A stretch of 64,000 nt of DNA, taken from Pseudeuparius sepicola. Its lineage: Eukaryota; Arthropoda; Insecta; Coleoptera; Anthribidae. The notes under the pieces were generated by a model, which was given only the letters and a program-made list of their open reading frames with translations, was not told the DNA's origin and ran no database searches. The position numbers were made by a program, and so were the translations under genes. The stretch is taken from the NCBI GenBank assembly GCA_963920635.1, contig OY987301.1:23974501-24038500 (forward strand), read 5' to 3'. Position 1 is the stretch's first letter, and each line of letters opens with the position of its first letter. This document shows positions 48,854 through 60,881 of this stretch, one piece after another.

Positions 48854-51800
48854 CAAATAATATAGAACACCTAAACCCCTCCGTTATGATTATATCTCCT
48901 GACCCCATATTTGCTTACAATTTGGGACAACATGTAGGCACGTTTATTTAAATTAGTAAAAGATTTGTGGAAATCAAAGCAGTATTTTTTAGGTGTGCAA
49001 TGAGAAACATTTGTTTGAATTTACAGAAAACAAGCAAAGTCAACCTTGTCCTGGTATTTCGAAATTCCATTGGATGGGTTTCTAACAAAAATGTTATTTT
49101 CGGAATCCAGCTGGAAAACACATACAATAATTAATGTATTTACAGGAAATTAAATTTCTCCTAAGACTAAAGTTACCCATTAGGTCCGTGATTCCGATTT
49201 GATATAATATTTCTGAGGGTAAGGTACAAATGTCAGAAACAAGATTTGAGAAGTAAACATTATCTAATCTAGGTACTTAGGTACTATTCAGTCAGAGAGC
49301 TTGGAATACTTTTAGATTGGACATTGAACATCATTTTTAATTCATGCAAAAAGTCACGTTTGCTGGTCACGGTACGAATAACATTTCATTACACTAATTA
49401 TATTTATTAACAATTCGTTAGGTATCTGTATAGGTGAATATTCTTCTTAAATCCGATGACAAATAAAATGGAATCTCCTGTACAATTTTGGGCAGGTAGA
49501 TATTAGCACAGGCGGGGAGCAGTAGTATTCCCAAAAAAGTACATAGCAGATAAATGAAAGTTTTAAACGTATGCAAATCGTAGCAGGGAAGCACTATTAA
49601 ATATGTATGTGGGTTCTCTTCGCTTAAATAAGATGCTAAATAGCAATTAGATAAGATCATCCTATGTTCGTTTCATGTATCTTACCAAATATAGATATAG
49701 CCAGAGGTAAATATATCCTCTTATGCCGTTTTGAGAGATATAACAACGCAACTTTCTGATTTAAAAATAGCTTATTTATTTATTCTTATCTTTTCCTCGT
49801 GCAGTCCGTATTATTATTACTTACAATAATAATACCTATACTTTGGTAGATTTCCGCGTTTTTGTGATCGACAAGGGATTAGTCCGGTGCCAATAAAAAT
49901 CAAGATGGATTATTTTGAAACTCGTCTGTTAGAATAATAAAATTTAATATGTTTTGTTGCCGTCTATGTACCTAGACCCACTCAAATTTGAATCTACCCT
50001 TGAACTGTTCCAAATTTATACCACTGATATATTGGTAGGTTTATTGGCGTAATATTTGTTTTCCAACGGGTATAAAATATCTTATATCTACTGGAGGTTA
50101 TATAATATGTGACTTGGTAATTATAAAAAGATGTTTACATAAATTAAGAGTCCTATTTTTTGTGCATTATTAAAAATTAAGAGTTTTTCTAGCACGTTTC
50201 AAATTTTATTGGCTCTAATTTAATCATCGTTAAAAATAAAGTTAAGGCTAACCTATGTAGGTACTACAAAAAATTATCTCAACGCTAAACATATTCGGGT
50301 CTCTGATCTGTAGTACACTTCTTTATGTATTGTATAATTATTTTATTATATAATTGTTTGCCCTCAGCACCTGGACCAAATAATGACAGTCTATTACATC
50401 TCAGTGGCCGACAGAACTGGCGGGACAAATGGGATATTTTTATTTTGCGCCGAAATAATATTCATATTCTCAATTAAATAGCCACGGTCAGTATAAACCC
50501 CAGTACCTGATTTAGCGCGAAAGAGTTTAAAAATTGTTAGGTATGGTGGCGTAAAATTTCCATCACGGTCAAATGAGAAAACTGCAAGTAATGAAAAAAC
50601 AATAGGTATTAATTGTATTCCATGATTTTGTATTTATATAGGTATACTTTTACATTTCAAAGAACTTTCTCTTAAAAAAATTGTCTCTATACGACGCAAA
50701 ATAAGGATATACTTATACTCTTTTGTCTGATTTCAGTTTTTGACTCCCCCCTCCCCATATATCTGCGTGAAGGTTTTCGGGTCCTATTTTGGTTTCAAGA
50801 CATGCCTAATGTAGACCCATAGTCAGTTTTTATTTTAGCGAAAAATATGTAGTATGTAGTTCAAGGCTATTTTAAAGAATTTCTCAAAGGCAAAAGTTAT
50901 ATTTTGTCTGAGGAATTTTCGCTTCAATTTTCGTTTTTTCAGTTGAATCTTGGCAGAAGTGAGTTCTCACTATTAGTCAGGCATGTTTTTTTCCATACCT
51001 GTAACAAACCCGTCTGTCATCTCCAACGATTGTAAGGTATGCTGATGAAAGTTCTTTGAATTTGATTTTGAAACTAAGAACAATGTAGAGGAGCACCCTT
51101 CTATTGTCATTGCAACTGTATAAGTATACCTACCTACCGAAGATTATTCAGAATCAAAAATTATTGTGTTCATAAATATGCATATTGGTTATTCATTGCT
51201 TGATGGTCTCGAATTTGCCACATGAATCTAATAAATATGGTATTAGCCATTATGCGTTTAGTTTATTACTATTAGATTAATCGTATGCAACGTGCGCGAA
51301 ACCGTTTCGATATTTATTGAGTATGTGACATTTGCAATTACGGCTGCATTTAGCAGGCTTACTAATCTCAAGAGAACTGGCTCTAACAACAACTACAAAC
51401 AATATTTGAGAGTAGAAAAAACATTTAGTCAAATTTAATGAAATATATCCAATACTTATATTTATTTTAAATAAGTAACTAGGCAACTATAATCGTGCAA
51501 ACTAATCAACAGGCGTAGATGAACATAGTATAGTATTTACAAGAGAAATAATGTTATCAAGATGTAATGAGCAAATACCATTTGAAAAGAGTTTATCATG
51601 ACAATAATAATTATTGTATTATTTATTATGTTAAGTATTATTTGGTTTAATAATAATTATTAAACCAAATAATACTTATAGTTAGTTTTAGAAGCAGTAT
51701 ATAGCATTTTATATGCCTATACATTTCAGTTTACTTAGTTTTATGATGGTGGAAAAATATTAACGTAATATTTCAGTATGAGCAGTTTGGTCGACCATAA

Positions 51801-52159
51801 TATTCTGTATGTAGACTGGAATGGCCTGATGAGAACGCCCATGGATCTAACCCATTAGCTCAATCTAGCAAGACAAAAAGAAAAATATGGATTTTTATTT
51901 ATGACATTACAAGGATATTTGTTTTATTAACCAACATTAAAAAGGTTTTACGTAAAGAGTCCCACTAAAAATCGTTATTTCAAAAATTGCAAAAAAAAAT
52001 ATAGAACAACGCAAATTCATTTCGAATGAAAAGCGCAGCTTTTAAAAAGGATTTAATATGTCGCGTGTTTTCCAATTTCTCGTAAAGAGGAAAATCTAGC
52101 CGAAAGCGGGGTTACTGCTTTTTCCACAATAAAACTTCTTGTTTCCCGACTTAAAAAAA
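48852..52159. other. intronic stretch with a perfect palindrome
   Basis: No gene recognised. At 51632-51678 there is a perfect palindrome with 23-bp arms and a single central A (TAAGTATTATTTGG...). It is AT-rich and flanked by ATT/AAT-rich sequence. Confidence 0.6.
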
Positions 52160-52957
52160 TATATAAAATGTGTCCCGGATAAGAATAATATAATAAGTCT
52201 AAATATTAATCAGTATTGTCAACAATTTAACTTACAACTTATCTTTCAATCGGAGAACCAAAAAAAGGACGGCAAAGACTAATAAATAACAGTCACATAC
52301 GATAATAAAAAATAAATAAAAATCCTCCACCTAGAAAGCTTTGAAACAACGAAACCAACCCATTGTCATTTGTCATAACTCCCGCTGTATCATTTAGTTA
52401 ATAATTTGTATTATTAGAAACACAATGCAACACTGTTTGCTGTACAATAGCAGAGGAAAGCACTAACCAGACACGGCCGTATTTAAAAATATCAAGTTTT
52501 CGATGTAAAAAGTTAAATTGTTGACAATACTGATTTATATTTGGACTTCTTATTATTAAATACAGGGCCGCAATACAAAAAAATGAATGAAAAAAAAATG
52601 ACTTTTCAGTATAATTGTCTCAAAACATTTTAAAAATATTTCGTGTCTTTACATCATGGTATTTGCAATGAAAAGTGCTTTCAAAATCTGCAAAAAAATT
52701 CAGGTCTGTATTTAAAAAAATAATAAGTTGAAGATGGTTTGTCAAAAATGAAATCTAAAAACGCCATCTTGAAGCCCGTTAAAAGTGCCAGAAGTGTTTT
52801 TCTTTTTTTCCTATCTGTGATAACAACTTCAGAAAAAAATAAAATCAAAAACGCAATATTTCACTTTTTTCAAAATAACTCAAAAACGAAAAAAGATATT
52901 AGAAATCTGTTTGTACCATTTTATTGCTGTTCATTCTTATCCGGGACACATCGTATA
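52160..52957. mobile_element. ~800-bp inverted-repeat element
   Basis: Ends TATAAAATGTGTCCCGGATA and TATCCGGGACACATCGTATA. A closer inner pair (AATCAGTATTGTCAACAATT at about 52209 and its complement at about 52512) forms a second stem. No conserved coding. Confidence 0.65.
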
Positions 52958-52983
52958 TTATAATGTGCCTCTGTGCTGAAATT

Positions 52984-53072
52984 TCTTTTTGTAACTCATG
53001 TGGTAACTCATGTGGTTTCCACTTTCCACATTCCACATACAAAAAGTTGAACTTCAGTGCCTTGGTGTATAA
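52984..53072. repeat. short copy of the 31171-31380 repeat
   Basis: AACTCATGTGGTTT and AAAAAGTTGAACTTCAGTG are shared with 31171-31380. AACTCATGTGGT is itself doubled here. The interior is deleted relative to the other copy. Confidence 0.5.
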
Positions 53073-56000
53073 ATAAATACCTATTCTCTGAGGCGGTGGC
53101 GGATCAAAATTTTCCAAATAATTCGTTATTATTGTTCAATATATTGATTGTCGGAATTTACCATCATTAATGGCTTATTCCTAACGGAACTAGATTCACG
53201 TCTATACCCATAGAAAACTCTGGATGTTTTATAACTACATCCATCATCAGCTGGTTGTGAATTTAATATTTACTACACGATAAGCCTATTCCCTTACTTT
53301 ATCGGCATTAGGGGCTGAAGTGGCTTTCATAATAAATTCTGGAGAAAATAGGTCGATGGTTTTATGAGACTGGGGGTTGTTTATTATTTGGAAAAATCGT
53401 GTCACCCAGATTTTCTGGGCATTTTCTTCATGTAAATTAAATTCTAAAATCATCGTAAGATCAACAGCAACATTCACCTGTGTTAGTCTAGAATACTTAT
53501 AGGTAATATCTGTCTCGAACATAGAATTTATTTACACTGCCGTAGTCCATTTCAGATTTCAGATGATATTTTTTCACTCCATCAGATCAGGATCTTTGGC
53601 AACACTCTAGAACGTAGACAAAAACCAAATTAAGTCAATGTCACTTGTCAGCCCACACTATTCTACATCCCTATACCATATATTGAATAACCAAGTGTTA
53701 GGTAACAGACCGTTAAGATATAAGCAAGCTGTGGGCATATTTTGAAAAATGAGATTGCAGTATCTACGTCATAGCATCGACGAGACAAATAAGAAAAGAA
53801 TAAGAAAAATATAAACTGCGAATGTTAATATCAGCTTAATGTTAAAAACACTCTATAATGCGGGACGCCGAAGGTTAGAGAAATAATTATTAATAGTTTG
53901 AAGCGGCGGTATGTAGATACCTAATATAAGAGACAGTAAACACGCGTTTTTTTCTAAAATGGCATGAGAGTAATTATACCAATTGTTTATTAATGAATAT
54001 ATTTTTGATTTTAGAATCTACGTCTTAACAATTAATGGCCTTTCATTTGGAGTTTTTAAGGGAGAGGAAAAGTAGTAGTTTTTTGCATCTTGCTTCCTGA
54101 ATCTACCTTACATCATTTTACATTTTTTTATCACTGAAAATCATACATAATCCATATATCTATCTAACAGTCGGTTACAGAACCATCTAGATATGGACTC
54201 TAGCTGAAGGTTGTTTTTGGGCTGCCATGGTGTGGCAATTTTTAGGGTTATTGTTACATTTGGGTGTTTGTTACGTTTATACTATATAGAAACCCGAACG
54301 TGAAACCCGTTTCTGGAAATTATTCACATTCTTATGCATTCTCGGCCAAACTTTTGACGATTCTCAGTCTCAACACTGAATTGACGTCAATAAAATTTAA
54401 ATCTCTCACAATTACCGGCCCAGGACAAACAAAAGCACGTGACATAATTTTAAAGATCGGCCTTGCAGTTTTTTAAATTGGAGAAAGTATAGTCTGTGGG
54501 AAAAAGATAGGTATTTAGTTTTGAATCCGTTCAACTTATTTTATGACGTTCAGAGATTTCACCGTTAGCAATTTCAAAACATCCAGTTCCTACCTACCTA
54601 ATAAAGAGTTTTAATATACCTACTTGAAGACTATACTTTTATATCTACTTAGAATAAATATATGTACTGATATCTGAGTGCTCTGGACATCCTGTAGGTA
54701 ACGAAAAAATGTTTTTGCCATGGGCCAAGCTTTATTTTTCTCATTTTTTTTGTCATTATCCATAGATACCAATATACTTGTTTGCTAAGAGTCAAGAACT
54801 AGAAGACTCGCGAAAAATATAACTAAGGATGCAGCGAAAAGCTAGAATCGACGAATCGTAGAGAAAAATTCGAATAGATACTTATGATATTTTTAGCACC
54901 GGTTCACAAATGGGAGGTAACTTTTGAAATTAGTTGTCAGCTCTGTCTTAATTAACGACTTGCACTAAATTTCGTCAAGAATATAAATTTATAATAAATA
55001 CTACCTATTACGGCACATATATCCTGGCAAATTAGTCTTAGCAGTAATCCTAAACTCTACTAATAACGTCAAAGCTTATAAACTATTGCAGATATCATAA
55101 AGCCAATTAGTAGGTACTAAGTAGTATCCTACTTATGGATATAAATAAAGAACTCCTAAATCATGATAACTGCCGTAGGTAGGTAGGTACTTTGCTCAAT
55201 TAAAAAATAACCTCATACACTTTCAGGGGATTTTCGGTTCTGTTTATTCTAAAATTAGTCTGCCATTGACACAATGAAAATGTAATAGTTTCAATGGAAA
55301 GCGAATGGTTTCAAGTGTATTTAAAATGTTAGTACACGCGACACGCTTTAGTTCAGGAAACCTGCAATTTTGTTCCAGAAATAAATCGTTACCCGTAGTG
55401 ACATACTTTGTGGGAGTCCCGAGAAAATACACCACTTAGTCGCCGATGCTTATATTAGAATTTCCAAAAATTCGAACTTTTAAATCTTAGCGATTCTTAG
55501 ATGAAGATGATTATATTGGTATATGGGACTCTTTCATTTTTGACTGGATAGAGCCATTAACATAACTTATTAGATCCCGTACCATTCATTGAAACGAACC
55601 TAGCAGTTGTCTATAACTACCAACAATTTACAAAATAGGTACCTTATCACAGCTTACCCTATGTTAGGGTAAGCTGTGCCTATATTCTAGTAGTTATTTT
55701 CTAGCAAACTTCATTGCCTTTTTTTATAGGCTGTCACCACGACTTCAATAAAAGGAAATTTGATATTACCTAATATAAAATTATTCCAGTGTGTTTTTAA
55801 AAAGAAAACCATAAAGAAAGTAAAATTTTCAAACTAATGAAGCTATTATGCAAACAGTAGTTGAAAAAAACATGCAACAGATTCATGCACATTCTTGTTT
55901 GAATCAGAAGAAGCTTAGTTCGAGAAATACTTGAAATAGTGCTTTAAAGAACACCTGTATTACAAAAAAAAAGAAGTTATATTGAAAATTTTCCTACAAC

Positions 56001-57595
56001 TTCTCCCTTTGCCATCTTGCCAAAAATAGATCAAACTTAAAATTCAAAATTTCCACTTGTGTGTGTCCTAAAGCTTGTTGTCTGAAAAAGTTGTTGATAA
56101 TTAAAAAATATTCCCGTGTGATTTGAGGATATTGGCCTATTTTGTAACTTGCATCACAAATGTTGCAAGATCATGTGTGGTGTATTTTGTCACCTGTCTC
56201 TGACTAATTAACAGTTAGAGAACAAGTTCAAATCAATTCATTGAATTGTATATAAATATTCAAAATAGCTCACATTACCTGCCTCTTGATGATAATATAA
56301 AAGCAAATAATGTCAATCTCGAGGTATGTCCTCAGATTCGCCTTAATCATAATTCTTGGACATTTTTGTTGGTCATTTAAATTATATCGGGTACAATTTT
56401 GTATGATACATTACTAGAATATTGTTGTAAGTTTTACACTACATACGCAATATTTCCCAACTACTACGCATACATGACACTTTTGATCGCGATTATAAAA
56501 TGACGTCAGAGCTATGACTTATACGTTGCACGAACTCACATTGATTTATCTAAACATCAAAGTTTTACCATTACCACACGAACTTATGAAGTAGGCTCAA
56601 AAATAGAAGGCTGAGTATTGACAAATTATAAATAGCGATTTTAGAACATAATTCCACATGTCCCTGAGGGGGTTGTTTTCAGCATAATTTTTTGCTAAAA
56701 ATATTTAGTGGAAACAAAACATTCATCGGTAATGAGAAATTATATTTTTACGTGACTGGCGGAATAAATTACATCTAAAACTACAACAGATTAATTATTT
56801 TGTTATTATTGAGGAGAAGAATGTTCGTGACAAGAATTTAGTTAATACGCGATGAAGTTTTCAGTGCTACAATACTACTCAATATTATTTGATATTATTG
56901 CTAGAAATTTGTTTACAAAGTACCTACTGCTGCCATAGAAATCCCGAGTGGTGTAATGTTGAGCTTTCCCATATTTTGTAATAAAAAAGTGATAATGCAT
57001 CCATTCCTTGCGATTTTTGTCGTCAAAATTTTTGACAACGACCTCTTTTCAAAATTGAGTATAAAACACCGAACCGTTCACAATTAAATGGAAGTTGACT
57101 CCTTTAATTCACATATTCACGAACTTTTAACGTCATATTGCGTAAAAACTGTAGGCAATTATTCTATGCGTTTTGAATTATAATCGATTATTCTAGTAAT
57201 AAACAGCTGCTCCAACTTTCACTTCATCTTAAGAAATTAAAGAAATTTTAATGAATTCCAAAATATGTTCTCAAATACCAGGCAGTAGTTTGTACCATTG
57301 TGTACGATTTCCGTATTATTGCTATTGAGAGATCGTTACTTGGTACTTCACAATGAATGAGACGAATCAACTGTCTAGAGTCGCAAACAATTTGGGTAAA
57401 TTTACAATGTCTAAGTGTGAAAAATACAGCTTTTCGCTTACGTTAATTTTAATTTCTCTGAACTTGTCCCGAATATACCGTCGTCATCGATTTTCCCAAT
57501 AACAATATCGGACGTGCGACGACCCAGTAGGAAAATAATATCCTAATGGGATAAATCAATCTGGCGGTTGTTTATTTACATTTCAGCCACTTTCC
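53073..57595. other. intronic stretch with CREs and a hairpin
   Basis: No gene recognised. Palindromic CREs at 54382-54389 and 56501-56508. A perfect 14-bp-arm hairpin at 55648-55678 (CACAGCTTACCCTA, loop TGT). Confidence 0.5.
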
Positions 57596-58108
57596 CGATG
57601 AAAAAGTACGCGCCTCATTGGACTTTTGTGAATTGCCCGCAAACACACCCACACTCGTGCGTTGGAGCGAATCCGATGGTATAATAACATGTTTTCATTG
57701 TGTCTTGTTCTGCCGGTCAGCCACGTGCCAGGTCACACACTTTGACCATTTCTGGATTTTTTCAGTCCGTACAATCTTTAGAAGAATATTATATGCTACC
57801 ATCGATTCGGCAGATTCAGGACCAGGACAAATCCGTTTTCCAGCACGATAATTATTCTTCGGTTCACACCCCAAATACTCTCCGCAACTGGATTAGGGAA
57901 AATAATATTAATGTATTAAGTATTAAGATAGCCTTCCGGAAGTCCAGACTTAAACCCGATTGAAAGATGGGTAGACTTCCACCTCAGAAATTGCAGCCAA
58001 TCGCTTGAAAGTATCCAAGAGCAATGGGAGAATTTGGAGGAAGATTATATTTCCAATTTAATTCATTCCATGCCAACGCGTTTACATCTACTGCAAATGG
58101 TGGAATGA
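57596..58108 (+). pseudogene. Tc1/mariner transposase relic
   Basis: Different frames together give recognisable Tc1/mariner pieces: a DEK near the start (FPDEKVRA), LPSIRQIQDQDKSVFQHDN, SSVHTPNTLRNWIRENNINV, then after a disrupted stretch SGSPDLNPIERWVDFHL and a tail ending LLQMVE with a stop at 58106-58108. The second catalytic Asp is in FQHDN and the Glu is in NPIE. GTATTAA is duplicated in tandem just before the break, which explains one frameshift, and TAG replaces the usual Trp of WPxxSPDLNPIE. The N-terminal DNA-binding domain and terminal inverted repeats were not found. It is an inactive fossil. Confidence 0.8.
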
Positions 58109-58773
58109 CAACATATTATTTTTTTGTCTTTTCGATTATTAATTAATTAATTTGTTCAATACATAGTATTTGTCTTAAAAGTTAATGGCATTTTGTATTC
58201 GAGATAATGTTCACTTATGCGTATGCAACTATATATTTTTTTTAAACATAAATATAAATATTTTAAATAAATTGAAAAATATTTTTGATCTGATAGGTTT
58301 ATCCATGTGGAGGTTCTGGTAGGACTATAATTGAAAATGAACGAATATTTTTCCAGCTTTATTGTTTCTGTCCTAGGGACTTTTGGGTACATACCTACAC
58401 AAACAATCGTTGTGAGTCAGGTAAAATTGATAACATCAAAAATGTTTACTTTTAGGGCTTTATCTAAAAAGATTTGGCGCCATTCAATTGCTGAATCAAT
58501 CTACCCGTTGATTTTATGTATTCGCAAACACTTCGCAGCATTAGAATTGCTGTATCTGTCAAAATGTTGCGATCGATTAATAAGTCACTGAACAAATAAG
58601 TCATAATATACCTATCTATTTTAAGACAGGCATGAAATATCTATGTCTAGGTTGGTAGGTATTACATATTACCTATCTCGCATAATTCCCATCTAGAAGA
58701 TATCCATTTTATCTGTACCTACGTAATTTTTACACCACCCAATTAAAAATCTTGCCGTACAAGATGAGCCCAT
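58109..58773. other. intronic stretch, no gene recognised
   Basis: AT-rich. An 86-codon + frame (58331-58591) and a 78-codon - frame overlap; neither is recognised. Confidence 0.5.
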
Positions 58774-58789
58774 GTGGGCTCGAACCCAC
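58774..58789 (-). repeat. tRNA T-arm/B-box-like remnant
   Basis: GTGGGTTCGAGCCCAC on the minus strand is a perfect T-arm-like stem with a B-box core. No complete tRNA surrounds it, so it is probably a SINE fragment. Confidence 0.4.
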
Positions 58790-58859
58790 TAAGCACAAAT
58801 AAATCTATGACGACTATAAAAATATTTTCTACAAAACTGGTATGGATAGGTAGGTATGC

Positions 58860-59348
58860 ATAGGCGGTTCTAGGTGGGGGCTTGGGGGGGCTAAGCCCCC
58901 CCAAATCTTGAAATAGCCCCCCCCCCAAATTTATTCCAATCTACCAAATCGCTACCTACTGACACAACTAAGAACGATTAAGTATTATTTTTAATTTAGT
59001 GGGGATTTGAACTCAGTTCATTGGTAGAGCATTGGACTGGTAACAGCGGTTGTATAGCTCCCACTGGTGTCAAACATTTTTAACATTAACATTTTTTCCA
59101 TTAAAAAATACTTATTATTTTTACACCTTTTTTTTGTTAAATTATTAAGGTAGTATTTTTTTATGAGTCACCATAAATATTAGGTTTTTATAGTAAGTAC
59201 TTATGTAATATGTAAGTATATTTTGTTATGTGAAACAATCCTGCAAAATTTCTTTTGTATAATAGTAATCACAAATATGGTCACCTTAGCTATTTGTCGG
59301 GGCCCAGGGGCTTAAGCCCCCAAAATAAATGGCCTAAAACCGCCTATA
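58860..59348. mobile_element. 489-bp element with 9-bp target duplication and G/C-run palindromes
   Basis: Ends ATAGGCGGTTCTAGG and CCTAAAACCGCCTATA, flanked by TAGGTATGC on both sides (58851-58859 and 59349-59357), a 9-bp target duplication. Just inside each end is a G/C-run palindrome (GGGGGGGCTAAGCCCCCCC at left, GGGGCTTAAGCCCC at right). At about 59008-59050 a tRNA-like D arm and anticodon arm (CAGTTCATTGGTAGAGCATT) is present, possibly from a SINE. A 9-bp duplication would suit Mutator-like elements, but the family is not assigned. Confidence 0.65.
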
Positions 59349-59409
59349 TAGGTATGCGGGTTGTATCAAATAAGTTGGCCCGATAAAGGCCCTAATAGCT
59401 ATCTATAGT

Positions 59410-59555
59410 TCTGTTCGCATTCAATTTTAAGAACTGTCCCAAAACGATTCTCGTACTGTCATGCATTAGTAAATTAAAATCCCCGGGACTGTTTTAGACC
59501 AATGACAGTACGAGAACCGTTTTGGGACGGTTCTTAAAATTGAACGCGAACAAAG
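59410..59555. repeat. 146-bp inverted repeat
   Basis: TTCTGTTCGCATTCAATTTT...CTGTCCCAAAACG at the left, with its approximate complement (CGTTTTGGGACGGTTCTTAA...) at the right. Arms are about 55 bp and include CAGTACGAGAA/TTCTCGTACTG. Confidence 0.65.
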
Positions 59556-60602
59556 CATATACCTACCTACTGTGTGCTACTGTACTACTGTAATTACTAA
59601 ATTTTAGTAATAAAATAATCGCCCGTACTTGTCTTTATCATCTACAAAGAACTGAATATATTATACTCTACTTATTATATAATAATAATTTTACAAATAA
59701 AAGGTGTTCATCATCACTGCTTGAGTTTCGAGAAAAGTTGATTGCCGCAAACCGCATCCTGATATCTCAATTTTTTTATAGATAAGTACAGGGCATTTCT
59801 CGTTTATCGCGTTTCTTAAACGTGCTATAACTTTTTTATTTGTAAATTTTGGCAAAAACATTTTTTGTTTATTTTTACGCGGAATTCATTGGCGTAGAGA
59901 AGAAAACTAAAAAAAAAAAGAAATTTGAGGCCTTGTATAACGAAAACCGTTAGGATTTCGAAACATGTTTATACAAGCATATTCAGTTGCTTCTGGGTAG
60001 TCCTAGTTTTTTTATGTATTATGAAGGTGCGAATTATTATTCTTATTATTATTATTAGTTATATGAAAAAATCTACTTATTTCGACGTGTCCTATAGATT
60101 CTTAAAATTTTACCCATAACACTTGGACCAAATGCAAAATATGAACCACAGCAATTTTTTTCTTTAAAATCGCTACCCAAATAAAATATAGCTACTTTTT
60201 GTCGATCTCTTCGGGAAATGGGAGAAACTACCCAAAAGCGTCCAATTTGGGACACGCTGTACCGGTAATTACATTTTTAAATTGGCGCCCTGGCAGACTA
60301 ATTATGATTACAAAGTTACTAATAACAAAAGCGCATCACTCTACTGAAATTATTTGGGGTTGTTAACAAAGTTTTTTCTTATTTTCGGGGATCCTTCAAC
60401 TCCTTGTCTATGTAGGTATTGTATGTGCGGTTGTTGTTGCCTAAATAATTGTGTAGATATAATTTCTGGCTTTGGCGTATAACAATAATATCTTCTTTGA
60501 TGAACTCATTCGAATTGCCAAATCCGCGACAAAACAAAAACAACACCATCTGTTTTCGCCATAATAACTACCGCGCAAACCGACTTTAGACGCGGAAACA
60601 AC
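59556..60602. other. intronic stretch upstream of the internal promoter
   Basis: No gene. Solo ends TACAGGGCATTTC (near 59787) and CACGCTGTACC (near 60252) suggest decayed elements. The sequence becomes GC-richer after about 60540, towards the promoter. Confidence 0.45.
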
Positions 60603-60626
60603 ATCTGATAACATTTTTCATCAGAT
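60603..60626. promoter_or_regulatory. paired GATA-type sites upstream of the internal dnc promoter
   Basis: ATCTGAT and ATCAGAT form a short inverted repeat that contains TGATAA and AGATAA, both GATA-factor core matches, about 150 bp upstream of the predicted start. Regulatory use is inference. Confidence 0.3.
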
Positions 60627-60737
60627 AAAATCCCCGAAAATTTATGATATCAACCAGGCGCGTGCGGCGCAGCATCGTTTTCCCGGTACGCGATTTTGTT
60701 TTAGTCCGCGGAAAACGTAGGCATAGGCGGCGCGTAG

Positions 60738-60802
60738 TATTTAAGTGTGCCCCCCCCAGCGCTGCCTTTCAGTATCGTTCACTCGCTTGAACGGACAGCA
60801 AC
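60738..60802 (+). promoter_or_regulatory. dnc: internal dunce core promoter (TATA-like + Inr + MTE-like)
   Basis: TTTCAGTATC contains the arthropod initiator TCAGT with A+1 at 60771. TATTTAAG lies at -33 to -26. TGAACGGACAGC occupies +18 to +29 and matches 9 of 12 positions of the motif ten element (CSARCSSAACGS) at its required spacing. The surrounding 200 bp is GC/CpG-rich against an AT-rich intron. Together with a downstream in-phase coding first exon this is strong sequence support for an alternative dunce promoter. Confidence 0.65.
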
Positions 60803-60881
60803 CTCGCCAACGTTCTAGTGAGCCTAGTGACTAGACGCGTTTGCAGTTCAGTGACTCTTAGTGCAACCCTGGATTTGTACA
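60771..60881 (+). other. dnc: predicted 5' untranslated region of the short dnc isoform
   Basis: 111 nt between the predicted initiator and the ATG at 60882. There is no upstream ATG. The start context is ACAATG with A at -3, favourable for initiation. Confidence 0.55.

Noticed and set aside
6571..52957. CRISPR array or other regular spaced repeats
   Set aside because: Repeats are inverted pairs of varied length in an insect intron; no regular direct repeats with spacers.
57596..57963. intact transposase exon
   Set aside because: Multiple frames are needed and the DNA-binding part and terminal repeats are absent.
59008..59060. tRNA-Thr-like gene
   Set aside because: D and anticodon arms are tRNA-like but no proper T arm or acceptor stem; inside a transposon.
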